A stretch of 64,000 bases of DNA from the NCBI RefSeq assembly GCF_011397635.1, contig NC_064762.1, forward strand, positions 20,919,479 to 20,983,478, given 5' to 3'. Positions 55,101 to 64,000 of the stretch are shown here, piece after piece. The stretch is from Epinephelus fuscoguttatus (Eukaryota > Chordata > Actinopteri > Perciformes > Serranidae). The number at the start of each line of letters is the position of its first letter. Position 1 is the first letter of the stretch. The notes beneath the pieces were generated by a model. The model saw nothing but the letters and a program-made list of their open reading frames with translations. It made no database searches and was not told where the DNA came from. The position numbers and the translations under genes were made by a program.

Positions 55101-56171
55101 AGCCCACAGCAGAGATTGGCTCAGGGCAGCTGTTGGCGCAGATGAGGCTAGCTCAAGGTAAGGTTACTAAAGCAGCAGTTTCAAAAATTGCCATTTCCAT
55201 AAGTCACTGAGGCCTTGTTCACATGGACACTGGTATTTTTGTAAACAGCTTCTTATGCAGGTGGTGTCCAGGTTTGAAAAATGGAGCTCCCCTTAAGACA
55301 CTAACTTTTGTTCGGTCCATGTCATCTTCCCCTCTTCTCCTCCAGATTCATCATACAATCTCTTCTACCAAGCAGAAGACTATCCAGTACAGAAATATCT
55401 GAGGCAGCCTCTGTATTTTGAGGTGGAGCTGATGGAGTCTACTGACCCACATTTGGAGCTCATCGTGGAGAACTGCTGGGCCACCCTCAATGAAGACCAG
55501 ACATCTCTGCCCAGCTGGGACATCATTGTGGACGGGTATTGGACAGCTTCTTGCAAAATTCAGCTTTTCAACTAGTTGTTTAAATGGAAACAAAGGTGAA
55601 ATCCAGGTTTCAGGTGTTTAAAGGCTACAATGTTTCTTCACTAGCTGTGAGAACCGTGACGACAGCTATGTGACAGTTTTCCATCCTGTCGTGAGCAGCG
55701 CCAGGGTTTTGGTCCCATCCCACGTCAAGCGCTTCTCCATGAAGATGTTCACCTTCACTAAAGACGAAGAGGTTCTGAAAGACGAGGTGAGACTCAAACA
55801 TCCAAATGTGGTACCTGTTCTCAGCAGGCGGTACAGGCTACATCACTCCAGCATGTCTGCCCATAGATTTATGTCCACTGTGAGGCGGTGATATGTGACA
55901 CAAACAGCCAAGCAGACAGTTCCTGCAGAGGCCAGTGTGTGCATCTTGCAGGCACGGCTAACTCTAGACACCAAGGGATAAAAGGAGGAGTGAAGAGAGG
56001 TAATGTAACCAAATGTGGAATTATGGAGTTGAACTTTTAGATATCTGTGTGCAGTTGGTGGTCTTAACATTTTACTTTGTGTTTCCAGAGCGAAGAAGTA
56101 CAGACTCCTCCCTCCACAGGCAGATCTCCTCTGGACCTATTCACATATTGAACACTCGGTCAAAACTCTGA
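50048..56171 (+). CDS. zpax: Zona pellucida egg-coat protein, ZPAX-like (complete)
   Basis: Twenty-one exons join in phase: 50048-50067, 50148-50224, 50307-50402, 50487-50611, 51920-52063, 52178-52261, 52354-52518, 52590-52686, 52764-52981, 53062-53218, 53296-53504, 53603-53720, 54137-54336, 54408-54519, 54602-54771, 54849-54943, 55027-55157, 55346-55535, 55645-55786, 55867-55999, 56089-56171 (921 residues). A signal peptide (LLWNLMAAVIVLGQA) is followed by about 550 residues that look like serial ZP-N-type modules, then the ZP domain at about 608-885: ZP-N from CYPNGTMTAVAVKVESVP to FSVDSCGTT, ZP-C with FEVELMES, CWATL and CRGQC. KRERR at about 894-898 is a furin-type site. No transmembrane segment follows; the tail is ISSGPIHILNTRSKL. 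There is no trefoil, so it is not ZP1/ZP4; length and layout fit ZPAX. It is an egg-envelope structural protein. Confidence 0.85.
52131..52175. repeat. (ATTT)n microsatellite forming a splice acceptor tract
   Basis: About 11 ATTT units run straight into AAG|GTG at exon 6 of the first ZP gene, so the repeat replaces the usual pyrimidine tract of this 114-base intron. Confidence 0.9.
53811..54039. mobile_element. Fold-back MITE in intron 12 of the first ZP gene
   Basis: The ends AAGTGCTATATCGTAGGCCA and the complement of AAGTGCTATATCGTAAGCAA are inverted repeats, with CTGGACTTT/CAAGTCCAG inside them. An inner perfect pair of 35-base arms spans 53836-53870 and 53899-53933 around a 28-base loop. 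TGAGAGGTGAAACGTCTTCA near 53979 is a signature of a widespread fish element. Confidence 0.8.
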
Positions 56172-56176
56172 ATAAA
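56171..56176 (+). terminator. Poly(A) signal overlapping the stop codon of the first ZP gene
   Basis: The stop TGA (56169-56171) shares its A with AATAAA (56171-56176), followed about 35 bases later by a T-rich stretch with two long T runs (56200-56235). The 3' UTR would be about 20-30 bases. Confidence 0.8.
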
Positions 56177-56721
56177 CAAAGTTCTTAACTACTTGTCAAA
56201 GTTTTGTTTTTTTTTTTTGTTTTTTTTTTTTTTTGGCCTTAATGAGATTCTTTGAAAACTTTGAATATGTTTAACTGTCCAACCTGCATTACATACAGCA
56301 AAATCAAACTGTAGACACTGCTGTGACTATTGGCGTACTTGAGGCCTGCATGACCTCAGGCACTTTAACTAGCATTCCTGCTCCTTTTTGGGAAGGCTGA
56401 AGATTGGCCAGATCAACACGAGGTGACTTGTTGTATACAGACATACTGTACGCATCTAGAGCTGCAAGAAGCAATTTTATAAATTGTTTGTTCAGAGGAT
56501 TAACTTTGCTATGAGATGATTCTCTTTACTAGCTAGAGTAGTGCCCCACTTGCTCTTGTAAGCCTTATTTTATGATCTCAATTTTAGGGTTCTTTAAGGA
56601 GCCTTAACCTATGGTGCATTGCCCTCTTGAGCTAAACTAAAATGTTGTATGCACTGACTCTTTAAAAATCCGAAATATGGCTCATGTAATGTCTTTTTGC
56701 AAGATGGCCCAGAATAGTATA

Positions 56722-57288
56722 CTTGCCAGCCACTTTATTAGGTACACCTTGCTAGCTTGACACCCCTTTTGCCTTCAGAGCTGCCTTAACTCTTCATGGC
56801 ATAGATTCAACAAGGTGCTGGAAACATTCCTCAGATCCTGGTTCATATTGACATGATGGCATCACACAGTTGCAGATTTGTTGGCTGCATATCCATGATG
56901 CAGATCTCCAGTTATTTTCATGACTGTTGCCTTTCTATCGTCTTGAACCTGTCTGGCCATTATCCTCTGGCATCAGCAAGGCATTTTCACTCTGAACAGC
57001 CGCTCACTTTATCTTCTCTTTGTCGGACCATCCTCTGTAAACCCTAGGGATGGGTGTATGTGGAAAATCCCAGTAGATCAGCAGTTTCTGAAATGCTCAG
57101 ACCAGCCTGTCTGGCACCAACAACCATGCCATGTTCAAAGTCACTTAAACCCCCTTTCTTCCCCATTCTGATGCTCAGTTTGAACTTCAGCAGGTCGTCT
57201 TGACCATGTCTACATGCCTAAATGCGCTGAGCTGCTACCACGTGATTGGCCAATTAGTTGAACAGGTGTAAATAAAGTGGCCAGTGAG
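56722..57288. mobile_element. Internally deleted Tc1/mariner-like element
   Basis: The ends CTTGCCAGCCACTTTATTAG GTACACC-type and the complement of CTCACTGGCCACTTTATTTA are inverted and flanked by TA at 56720-56721 and 57289-57290. The interior matches both ends of a fish Tc1-type element on the - strand (GGAAGAAAG, GCATGGTTGTTGGTGCCAGA, AGAAACTGCTGATCTACTGG), but most of the transposase region is missing. Confidence 0.8.
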
Positions 57289-57289
57289 T

Positions 57290-59300
57290 AATTTCTCACC
57301 TTTCCCAGTGTTCTCTAGCTGTGCAGATTATCTTGCCATGTTTTCTTATCTCCTCTACCTGAATACAATGTTGGTGAATGGAATTATATTGCTCACAGAA
57401 TTAAATTTGGAAACTCAGCATCTGCTCTTCCACAAACAGTTTCCACTGGAACTGCTGTCTACTAAAAATGGTTGCTAATAAGTGACGAAGTGTGTTTTTG
57501 ATCATCCAGAGTGACGATGTTGCTGGAAAGGTTTATTTTACCAAATGTAATAGTGACTTTTATGTTAAGCCTCAAAAAATAAATTGTAGATAAGTACATA
57601 TAGACTGTGGAGGCTCATGCACACCTTCAATAATTTGTAGACTGCACACTGTCTTATTACTTGCAATACACTTCATTTAAATACACAAAATTTAATTCCT
57701 TGGAACTTTACCTGATGAAGATCAAAGGACTGAAATGTTGAAAGTGGTCAAGAGATCAGTGAAAAACACATTTGTATTTTAAATTAAATCACTTGTGTAA
57801 AAAATGAACATACGCAGTTTGCATGCAAAGTATTTTTGTTTATGATAAACAGGTAATTCCATCTATTAGGAAGCAACCAACTCCATTAACTGAACAATAG
57901 TCTGACTCACCAGATGTAGATGATGATTAAAAGCATAGCATTGTGGTGCCGATTTCACCCGGCATCCTCCTTTCCTTCCTTCCTTCCTTCCACTGTCTGC
58001 ATGTAACCATTTCCACCTCCCATTCACTACAGGAAACAACAGCAGTCTCTGAGCTAACAGCTTGAACGCTGGAAGTGGCACGTTTTGATAAAGATTTGAA
58101 TCGTGCAATAAGGCCTGCCTGCTTTGTTCTCTCTGTGAATTGTTGTAAAGATTTACAACAAATAAAACAACTTGTGAACGCACCTCAGAAAAGCCCAGAC
58201 TCAGAAAACGGATCAACATGGGGTACAAGAATCCTGTGAGACTGACATGACCAGCTGGATTTGATTCACTACATCTTTTCTCTCACAGCTGCATGCACCA
58301 GTCACATTGACATCACCAATGTACCAATCCACTTCACATGAGCTTCTGTGACACCATCATAATGATGATCTGCTATAAATCCATACTTTAGCTCCGGGGT
58401 TCCTCCAGAGCTTGAATCACACAGTGACACACGACTGTTGTAGTTTTTGTGGCCTTTTCTTAGGTAGGGCCATTTTGATGACAGTGCTCGCCTCCCTACG
58501 TGCAAATGTTCAAACGTAACAAGTTCATCCTGACACTGTTGTGCAAGGGCACTGTCGCTATATCCTCAGCATAGTGCTGCCCAAAATGACTGTGATGGGT
58601 TTAAAAAAATAAAAACACACCAGAGTGTTTTTTCCCCTACAGCAGAAAGATAATCGTTGATTCCAGACCTTTCTCTAACGCTGACACAACGCTGTGGAGA
58701 TACTTCTGGATATGCAAAACTAAATTCCGTTTTACACTACCTCTTCAAGGTGGGAATTTCATGCCGTTATGCCACCCCGCTGTTCTGTATAAATGGTATA
58801 ATCGTGGAATGGTGGGACAGAGTTGTCTCGCCTTTAAGCCAGCAATGGAGGTAGAAACAGCACCAAAACAATGCCTCTATAAACAGGACAGTTGGCAGAA
58901 TCATGGGTGGCACTGATGTGATGTTTTGATGAGGTGTTATGCGTGTGATCCACCTTAGGAGGTTTAAAAAGTAGCTGCTAGCAGTTAGCAGCTAACTCAT
59001 AGAAGAAGTACAGCAAGTACAAGTAAGCAATGACGTCTGGAAGCTGCTTACTCTCCCAACAGAGGACAAGATGTAACGGAGACTTTACATAATTGTGATT
59101 GCCATGTTAATGCCATTATTACTGTTATATAGAGCTGCCAACGCATGTGTTATAGGTGACACTAGAGGCTGACACTGGTGTGTTACAGTCTCGCTTGTCA
59201 TGCTTCTTGATTCTTCTTGATCCTCTGATGATCGGACTCATTTGGCTATTTATAAAACAAAACACACAATATAATTACTCATTCTTATTTCATTTATAAC
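57290..59300. other. Region between the convergent ZP genes, no gene seen
   Basis: Short unsupported frames only. A (TTCC)n run lies at about 57967-57991. Sequence near 58000-58560 is complex but matches nothing I know. No exon-like peptide with ZP features was found here. Confidence 0.45.
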
Positions 59301-59315
59301 GCTACAACCATTTCA

Positions 59316-59590
59316 TTGTATATTATATATATTTCAGATTGTCTACTTTACTATTTTATTATTTATTTTATTTTATTGTCTACTTTAATATTTTATTTTA
59401 TTTTATTTTATTTTAATGTCTATTTTAGTATCTTATTTATATCTTCATCTTTATCTCTTGTTTCCATTCATGCTGTATTTCTGTTTCTACTTTGCACAGA
59501 GCATTGGAACAAAAACAATTTCCCCCCGGGGATTAATAAAGTATTCTGAATCTGAATCTGAATCTGAATTCTGAATTCTGAATTCTGCGA
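59316..59590 (+). mobile_element. LINE 3' tail with GAATCT repeats
   Basis: T-rich sequence with TTTTATTTTA runs leads to CAATTTCCCCCCGGGGATTA ATAAAGTATT, then about five copies of CTGAAT(C/T). This is the usual end of fish CR1/L2-type LINEs. No coding part is present. Confidence 0.6.
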
Positions 59591-59759
59591 TGCCGGCATG
59601 CAGTCTAAAAATCACACACTGGGTTGGCATGATGCTACTGTCATTTGGTTTAGTGTCAAAATGCAAAGGCAGCATGAAGAAGGAACTTTGTAGCTGCCAT
59701 ATAGTGCGATCTCTGTATAAAAAGGCTTAAAAGGAAATGGCCACTTTAGAATGAAAATA

Positions 59760-60060
59760 CAGACAGTACTTACTGACCCTCATGCCAACAAGAAGTCCAG
59801 TGTAGTTTTTTAATCCACAAAACTCGTTTGGGGTATCGGAGGATAACAGCTAGCCGGAATAACAGTTACACTTGAAGTGCATGGAACCCACATTTTGAAA
59901 ATGTAATAAAACTCCGCTAATGCATTTCAAAAACGTCAGAACGGCTCGTCCATTGTAATCCAAGTGCCCTCAAGCCGCGGCATGCAAAATTGACTTGAAA
60001 AGACGTAATTTACTCCACTTTATAGCATCATTTCTCTCCCACCACTTCCAATCAGCTGAT
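59760..60060. repeat. Teleost interspersed repeat fragment
   Basis: AACTCGTTTGGGGTATCGGA, GGATAACAGCTAGCCGGAAT and CACTTGAAGTGCATGGAACC recur across fish genomes in my memory. Borders are approximate. The following 60060-60600 shows no supported feature. Confidence 0.4.
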
Positions 60061-60648
60061 TATAGGTGTTCCCTCTCCTGGTCAGCCAATCACATTTTGC
60101 CACGATCTCCTTCAGCCATTCATGTTGCTGCTGCCAAACTTTAAATCTGTTCTCTCTGCTCCTGTCAGCTGTCATTTCAGGAGGAATTGTCGCACCATCC
60201 TCCACCCCATTCACCTCCAGCCACCTTATCCAGAGCCCAGGATGAGCTCATCAGAAGCCCACTCCTCTTCACATCCAGATCCTGAGCTTCCTCTTCATCG
60301 CCACCACCACCACAGGGAGGGTTCCCGAATCTACATCTTTAGACCCCATCATTATGTCATCTATTCCAAGAGGGTGGTAATCGCCAAATATTTTAACATT
60401 TCTCATACTTATCCGCACAGGTAAATATTCTGTTCCCCCCCTGAACGAGTCTCTCCTGACTGACATTAATTTAGAATAATGCTCAGACGCAAGCTTCTTC
60501 TCAAACACCTGAGGTAACAGCAGGCCTTTAATAGGATACTCGGTTAGGACCTTATCCAAAATATAGAAAAACAATCACAGCTGAAAGATATCCATCTCCA
60601 GGTAAATATTTCCAAGAAAAACAATGCAAGTGTGAAGTTTTAAAATCT

Positions 60649-60654
60649 TTTATT
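60649..60654 (-). terminator. Poly(A) signal of the second ZP gene
   Basis: TTTATT on + (AATAAA on -) lies only 6 bases beyond the stop codon of the - strand ZP gene, again giving a very short 3' UTR. Confidence 0.7.
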
Positions 60655-60660
60655 AGGATG

Positions 60661-63600
60661 TTAGTTTATAAGTATGGGTCCTGATGACACTTGTGTGAAA
60701 ATGTGACCATCTGAAACAGCACGTTTTTGACCTGTGGAAGAAAAACAAATTTTAAATGAACAATTCTGCTAGTGCATTCTTGTATATTGATCAGTGTGTG
60801 AAAGGTCATACCTTTGATTCTGTCATCCTGGTTTGAACACTGCACTTTACAAGCTCCACCCACTGGATTTCTGGCATCACAGACCTCCACATCACAGTGG
60901 ACATACACCTACAAGACAGAGGTTTATGGCTACTGTTATTTATATTTACAGTTTGTTTTCCTAAATCTGAAGCATAAAACAAAAAGGAGCACAAGAACAT
61001 TTATTCTTATAGCTGAAGTTACCTGGTGACTCAAGTTGTCTTTGTCTTGGGCGAAGGCAAACATTGGGACCTCAAAGCGCTTGAAGTTCGAAGGATACTG
61101 AACTCTGGCATCAGGCCAAACAGGATGGAAGATCACCTGGTGTGGGTCTCTTGGGTTTGCACAGCTATGGGGAAAAAAACAAGTTTAAAATCTTAAGTGC
61201 CCACTAGTGCACTTTAATTGGATAAAAAGGTGTGGAAGTCTGCAAAATGAGCCCCCCTTGATGACACTGTGTCCATTATGAGGCAAAAGGACAATGTCCA
61301 TGTCTCAGTTTGACAGTTACAGTTTGTATATGTGGGCAAACATCCCAGCAGGGCACAATTAATAAGTTACCCGCCAATAATGAGGTCCCATTTGGGTAGG
61401 GACGTCCTGTCACTGTCCAGCGTCGCCCAGCAGTACATCAGCTCCAAGGACACGTCAGGGTTTGCAGACTTCATCAGCTCCACCTCAAAATACAGCGGCT
61501 GTTGTAGGTACTGTGCGACTGGATAATCCTCCACTCTGTGAAAGGCGCTGTAGGAGTCGTCTAGAGAAAGAGACACAGAACATGTTGACCTGAATCATTA
61601 TGGATTCAGACAGGAATAGAAATGGCCTGTACACAGAACCTGCAGATAAATGAATGAGTTTAACTTGAAAGTACAATGTCCCACTCGCCAACTTGGTCAT
61701 TAAGATGATGAATTTAACTGACTCATTTTAAACCTAAGTCAGAAGTTGAATTAGTTTGACCAACACGATTAGTTCAAGACCTATTTGCAGGATTGCCTCC
61801 TGTCTTTAAAGCACACCACAGTCATTTAGGAACATGCCATTGCTTCTTTTGCAGTGACAGACTCAAGATGTTTGAAGGGCAGGGGCGAAAAGGAAAAAAA
61901 GGGCACCCACTGCATGACATGGGGCCCCATTGGTGCGCAAGAAGCTCGTGTCCCATGTATGGCAAAATAGTCTTCGTCCTTGATTCTTAATTAACAGCCA
62001 AAAAGGGGCACATCAGCTCGTTTTTGCCACTCAAGAGGGCACTTTAGTGCGGTCGCCCCCCCTGACTGAATCCATCAGTGTTCCTTTGTCTTTAGGAGAG
62101 TTGCACGACTGTCCAAGACACCCCAAAAGCCAACATTATTCAGTTTAGTAAAAATCTGATTTATGTCTCTTTGCATTATCCATGAAGATCTGTGTTTCAA
62201 CATGCTGACATGATGGGAAGTAGAATTATTTTGCCCTCGCTTTCTGGCTTTGGGAGAGTTCTTAAATGTGTTTGTGGCTTCAGGCAGAGGGAGAATTAAA
62301 GGATTCCCAGTGTTGAAAAAACAGAAAACAATCCCATAATCAGAACTTCTTACCCGTAGCAAGTCTTATTGCAACTTGCAGCTTCCCTCTTGCATTTTCA
62401 GCATATGGTTCACTCCTGCGGGGTCTGGTGTTGAAGGCCACAGCGTGGTTTGTGTTGATGTCATAATAACAAAAAACCTTGAGCCTGAAGAGACAGGGAC
62501 CCATGAGAGTTTCAGAAATACTCATTTAACATGCATGTGACAGTAAAATAAGTCTCGATTTGTCAGTGGCCTCGTTCACTCCAAAGTGTTGCATTAAATC
62601 TCTGCTCGTAAACTGTGGTCAAACTGTCCAAATATTATACTGTTTAGCTGGAAAATGAGAAGTTTGCTTATGCTGGTGGGCGGTATCGTGTTTCGGCTCG
62701 ACTGTTTAACATGGCAGCCGGGTCCCAAACTCATTTCGCAGCTAAACAGTACGCTAAAATAAGTTTCAGAAAACATTTGAGGCAAGAAATATTCACTGCA
62801 GTCACAGAATCTTGATTCATATTTGATCAGTGCTGCCTAGTTTGATCGCAGTGCATTTGATTGACAGCTTCGTTAGAGACTCCTCGGCTCTCATTGGCTG
62901 TCATTATTCACATGCAGTAAGGCCATTAAAAATGTATGATGTTTTTCACAGATTTGTTCTCTCACAGTGACGGACTCAGGATGTTTGAATGGCAGAGGCG
63001 AAAAAGCAAAAAAGGGCACCTACTGCATGACATGGGGACAAGAGGGCAGCCAAAAGGGCACATCCGCTCGTTTTTGTCAATCAAGAGGGCAGCCAAGAGG
63101 GCACATCTGCTTGTTTTCATCATTCAAGAGGGCAGCTGATAGGGCACATTCTCATTTTTGCCACTCAAGAGGGCAATACAGCATGGCGTTTTCAGCCAAG
63201 GCAGCACCAGTGCTCTCTCATTTAGTGCTGTGTGAATATAGTGACAGTTTTAGGAAATACAAAAAAAAAAAAAAAAAAAAAACTTTATACAAGTCACCAC
63301 CTGTAGCTTTTAACCACAGATATTTTCTCAATTTATAGTTTTGGTCTATAAAATGTTCAAGTTGACGTCTTAATTTTACTTGTTTTGTCCGACTAAAGTC
63401 TAAAACCCAGAGATGCTCAGTTTACTGAAATGCAGCTACAGCTCACATTAGAGAAGCTGTGATGAGGGAATGTTGACTCACGAGAGCTTTGAATGTGTGT
63501 TCTTTGACGATTAACTCATCTCAGCTTGATGTGTTTAAAAAAGTTTCAAGACACTCACTCATACTCCGGCTCATCCGTCTTTGATTCCCCTTTCATTATA

Positions 63601-64000
63601 AGTTCATCTGGCAGAGAGATTTCATTTTCATACACCATCATGTTTGGCAAAAACTAAGGGAAAAAGAAGAAACACTTATGGTCAGTCTCAGCATTACTAG
63701 TCAGCGTCAGAAATATTTAGTCGGATGCTACCTTTCTGGTTGTCCCACAGGAGTTCACAGTGAAAACGAAATAAGCGTAGTGGTCATTGCTGTAGGTGGG
63801 ACCACAGCTGGGGTCATTGAGGGTGAGCTGACTGGGGTTCAGACTGGGAACTGACTCTAGTTTCATTGCCAGAGCCGTCATGGTCCCATTAGGGAAACAT
63901 TCTGAAAGAGAGGATCAGCCATTAGTACATGTTGGGAGTTCTGTCTGACATGAGAAACATTTTCTCTCACAAACCAGTCAGTGTTGAGATGAAATTGCAA
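60661..64000 (-). CDS. Second ZPAX-like egg-coat gene, 3' part, cut by the window edge
   Basis: Exons in transcript order on -: 64000-63975 (partial), 63901-63732, 63653-63559, 62484-62354, 61560-61381, 61164-61023, 60908-60812, 60731-60661. All junctions keep phase and match exons 14-21 of the + strand ZP gene in order. The peptide includes CFPNGTMTALAMKLESVP, FTVNSCGTT, NMMVYENEISLP, EDYPVAQYLQQPLYFEVELM, CWATL, VYVHCDVEVC and ends KGQKRAVSD then VSSGPILIN. These are the ZP-N/ZP-C halves of a ZP domain, with no transmembrane segment after. It is clearly a diverged paralogue (roughly half of residues identical by eye) and appears intact over the visible part. The furin-type site is weaker (GQKR) than RERR in the neighbour. 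Introns hold repeat copies C and D. Confidence 0.88.
61854..62060 (+). repeat. GGGCA-rich repeat family, copy C
   Basis: CAGTGACAGACTCAAGATGT, CACTGCATGACATGGGG and AGAGGGCACTTTAGTGCGG match the family. The middle units are partly replaced by unrelated sequence (61930-61995). It sits in an intron of the - strand ZP gene. Confidence 0.8.
62967..63205 (+). repeat. GGGCA-rich repeat family, copy D
   Basis: This is the cleanest copy, with three successive units starting near 63040, 63082 and 63125 (each AAGAGGGCAGC then AGGGCACAT). An A run of about 27 lies at 63255-63281, after the element. It is in the next intron upstream of the one holding copy C. The frame across it is a product of the repeat, not a gene. 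Confidence 0.8.

Noticed and set aside
62967-63338. 123-codon open frame starting MTDSGCLNGRG
   Set aside because: It runs through repeat copy D; other copies do not keep the frame, so it is not a gene.

Overview
The window is vertebrate nuclear DNA from a ray-finned (teleost, probably percomorph-type) fish. It has small exons in AT-rich introns, GT-AG splice sites plus one AT-AC (U12-type) intron, AATAAA poly(A) signals, and a dense load of short inverted-repeat DNA transposons and 5'-truncated LINEs typical of teleosts. No bacterial genes, CRISPR arrays, tRNA genes, rRNA genes or LTR/viral elements were recognised.

The left 48 kb is the conserved block PUM2-SDC1-LAPTM4A-MATN3-TTC32, known from human 2p24, with every gene on the + strand. 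It contains the last exon of pum2 (109-240) with a ~2.5 kb 3' UTR; a short syndecan in the sdc1 position (five exons, 4769-13155); laptm4a (seven exons, 16863-26235); matn3 (six exons, 28900-38110), which has a large Pro/His/Thr-rich exon, a single EGF exon and an AT-AC intron before the coiled-coil exon; and ttc32 (three exons, 45653-47765). WDR35, which lies between MATN3 and TTC32 in human, was not seen.

The right 16 kb holds two related zona-pellucida-domain egg-coat genes (ZPAX-like) arranged tail to tail. The first is complete on + (21 exons, 50048-56171, 921 codons). The second is on -, has seven complete 3' exons and part of an eighth (60661-64000), and runs off the right edge. Both end without a transmembrane segment and have very short 3' UTRs.

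The pum2-to-ttc32 genes are ordinary somatic genes (RNA-binding regulator, cell-surface proteoglycan, lysosomal membrane protein, cartilage matrix protein, TPR protein). The two ZP genes would act in oocytes or liver to build the egg envelope. All exon joins below were made by eye: splice sites and reading phase agree at every junction, but no transcript was available. Between the genes most recognisable sequence is mobile DNA, often nested, including two related inverted-repeat elements that carry internal minisatellites and a repeat family with four copies in this window.
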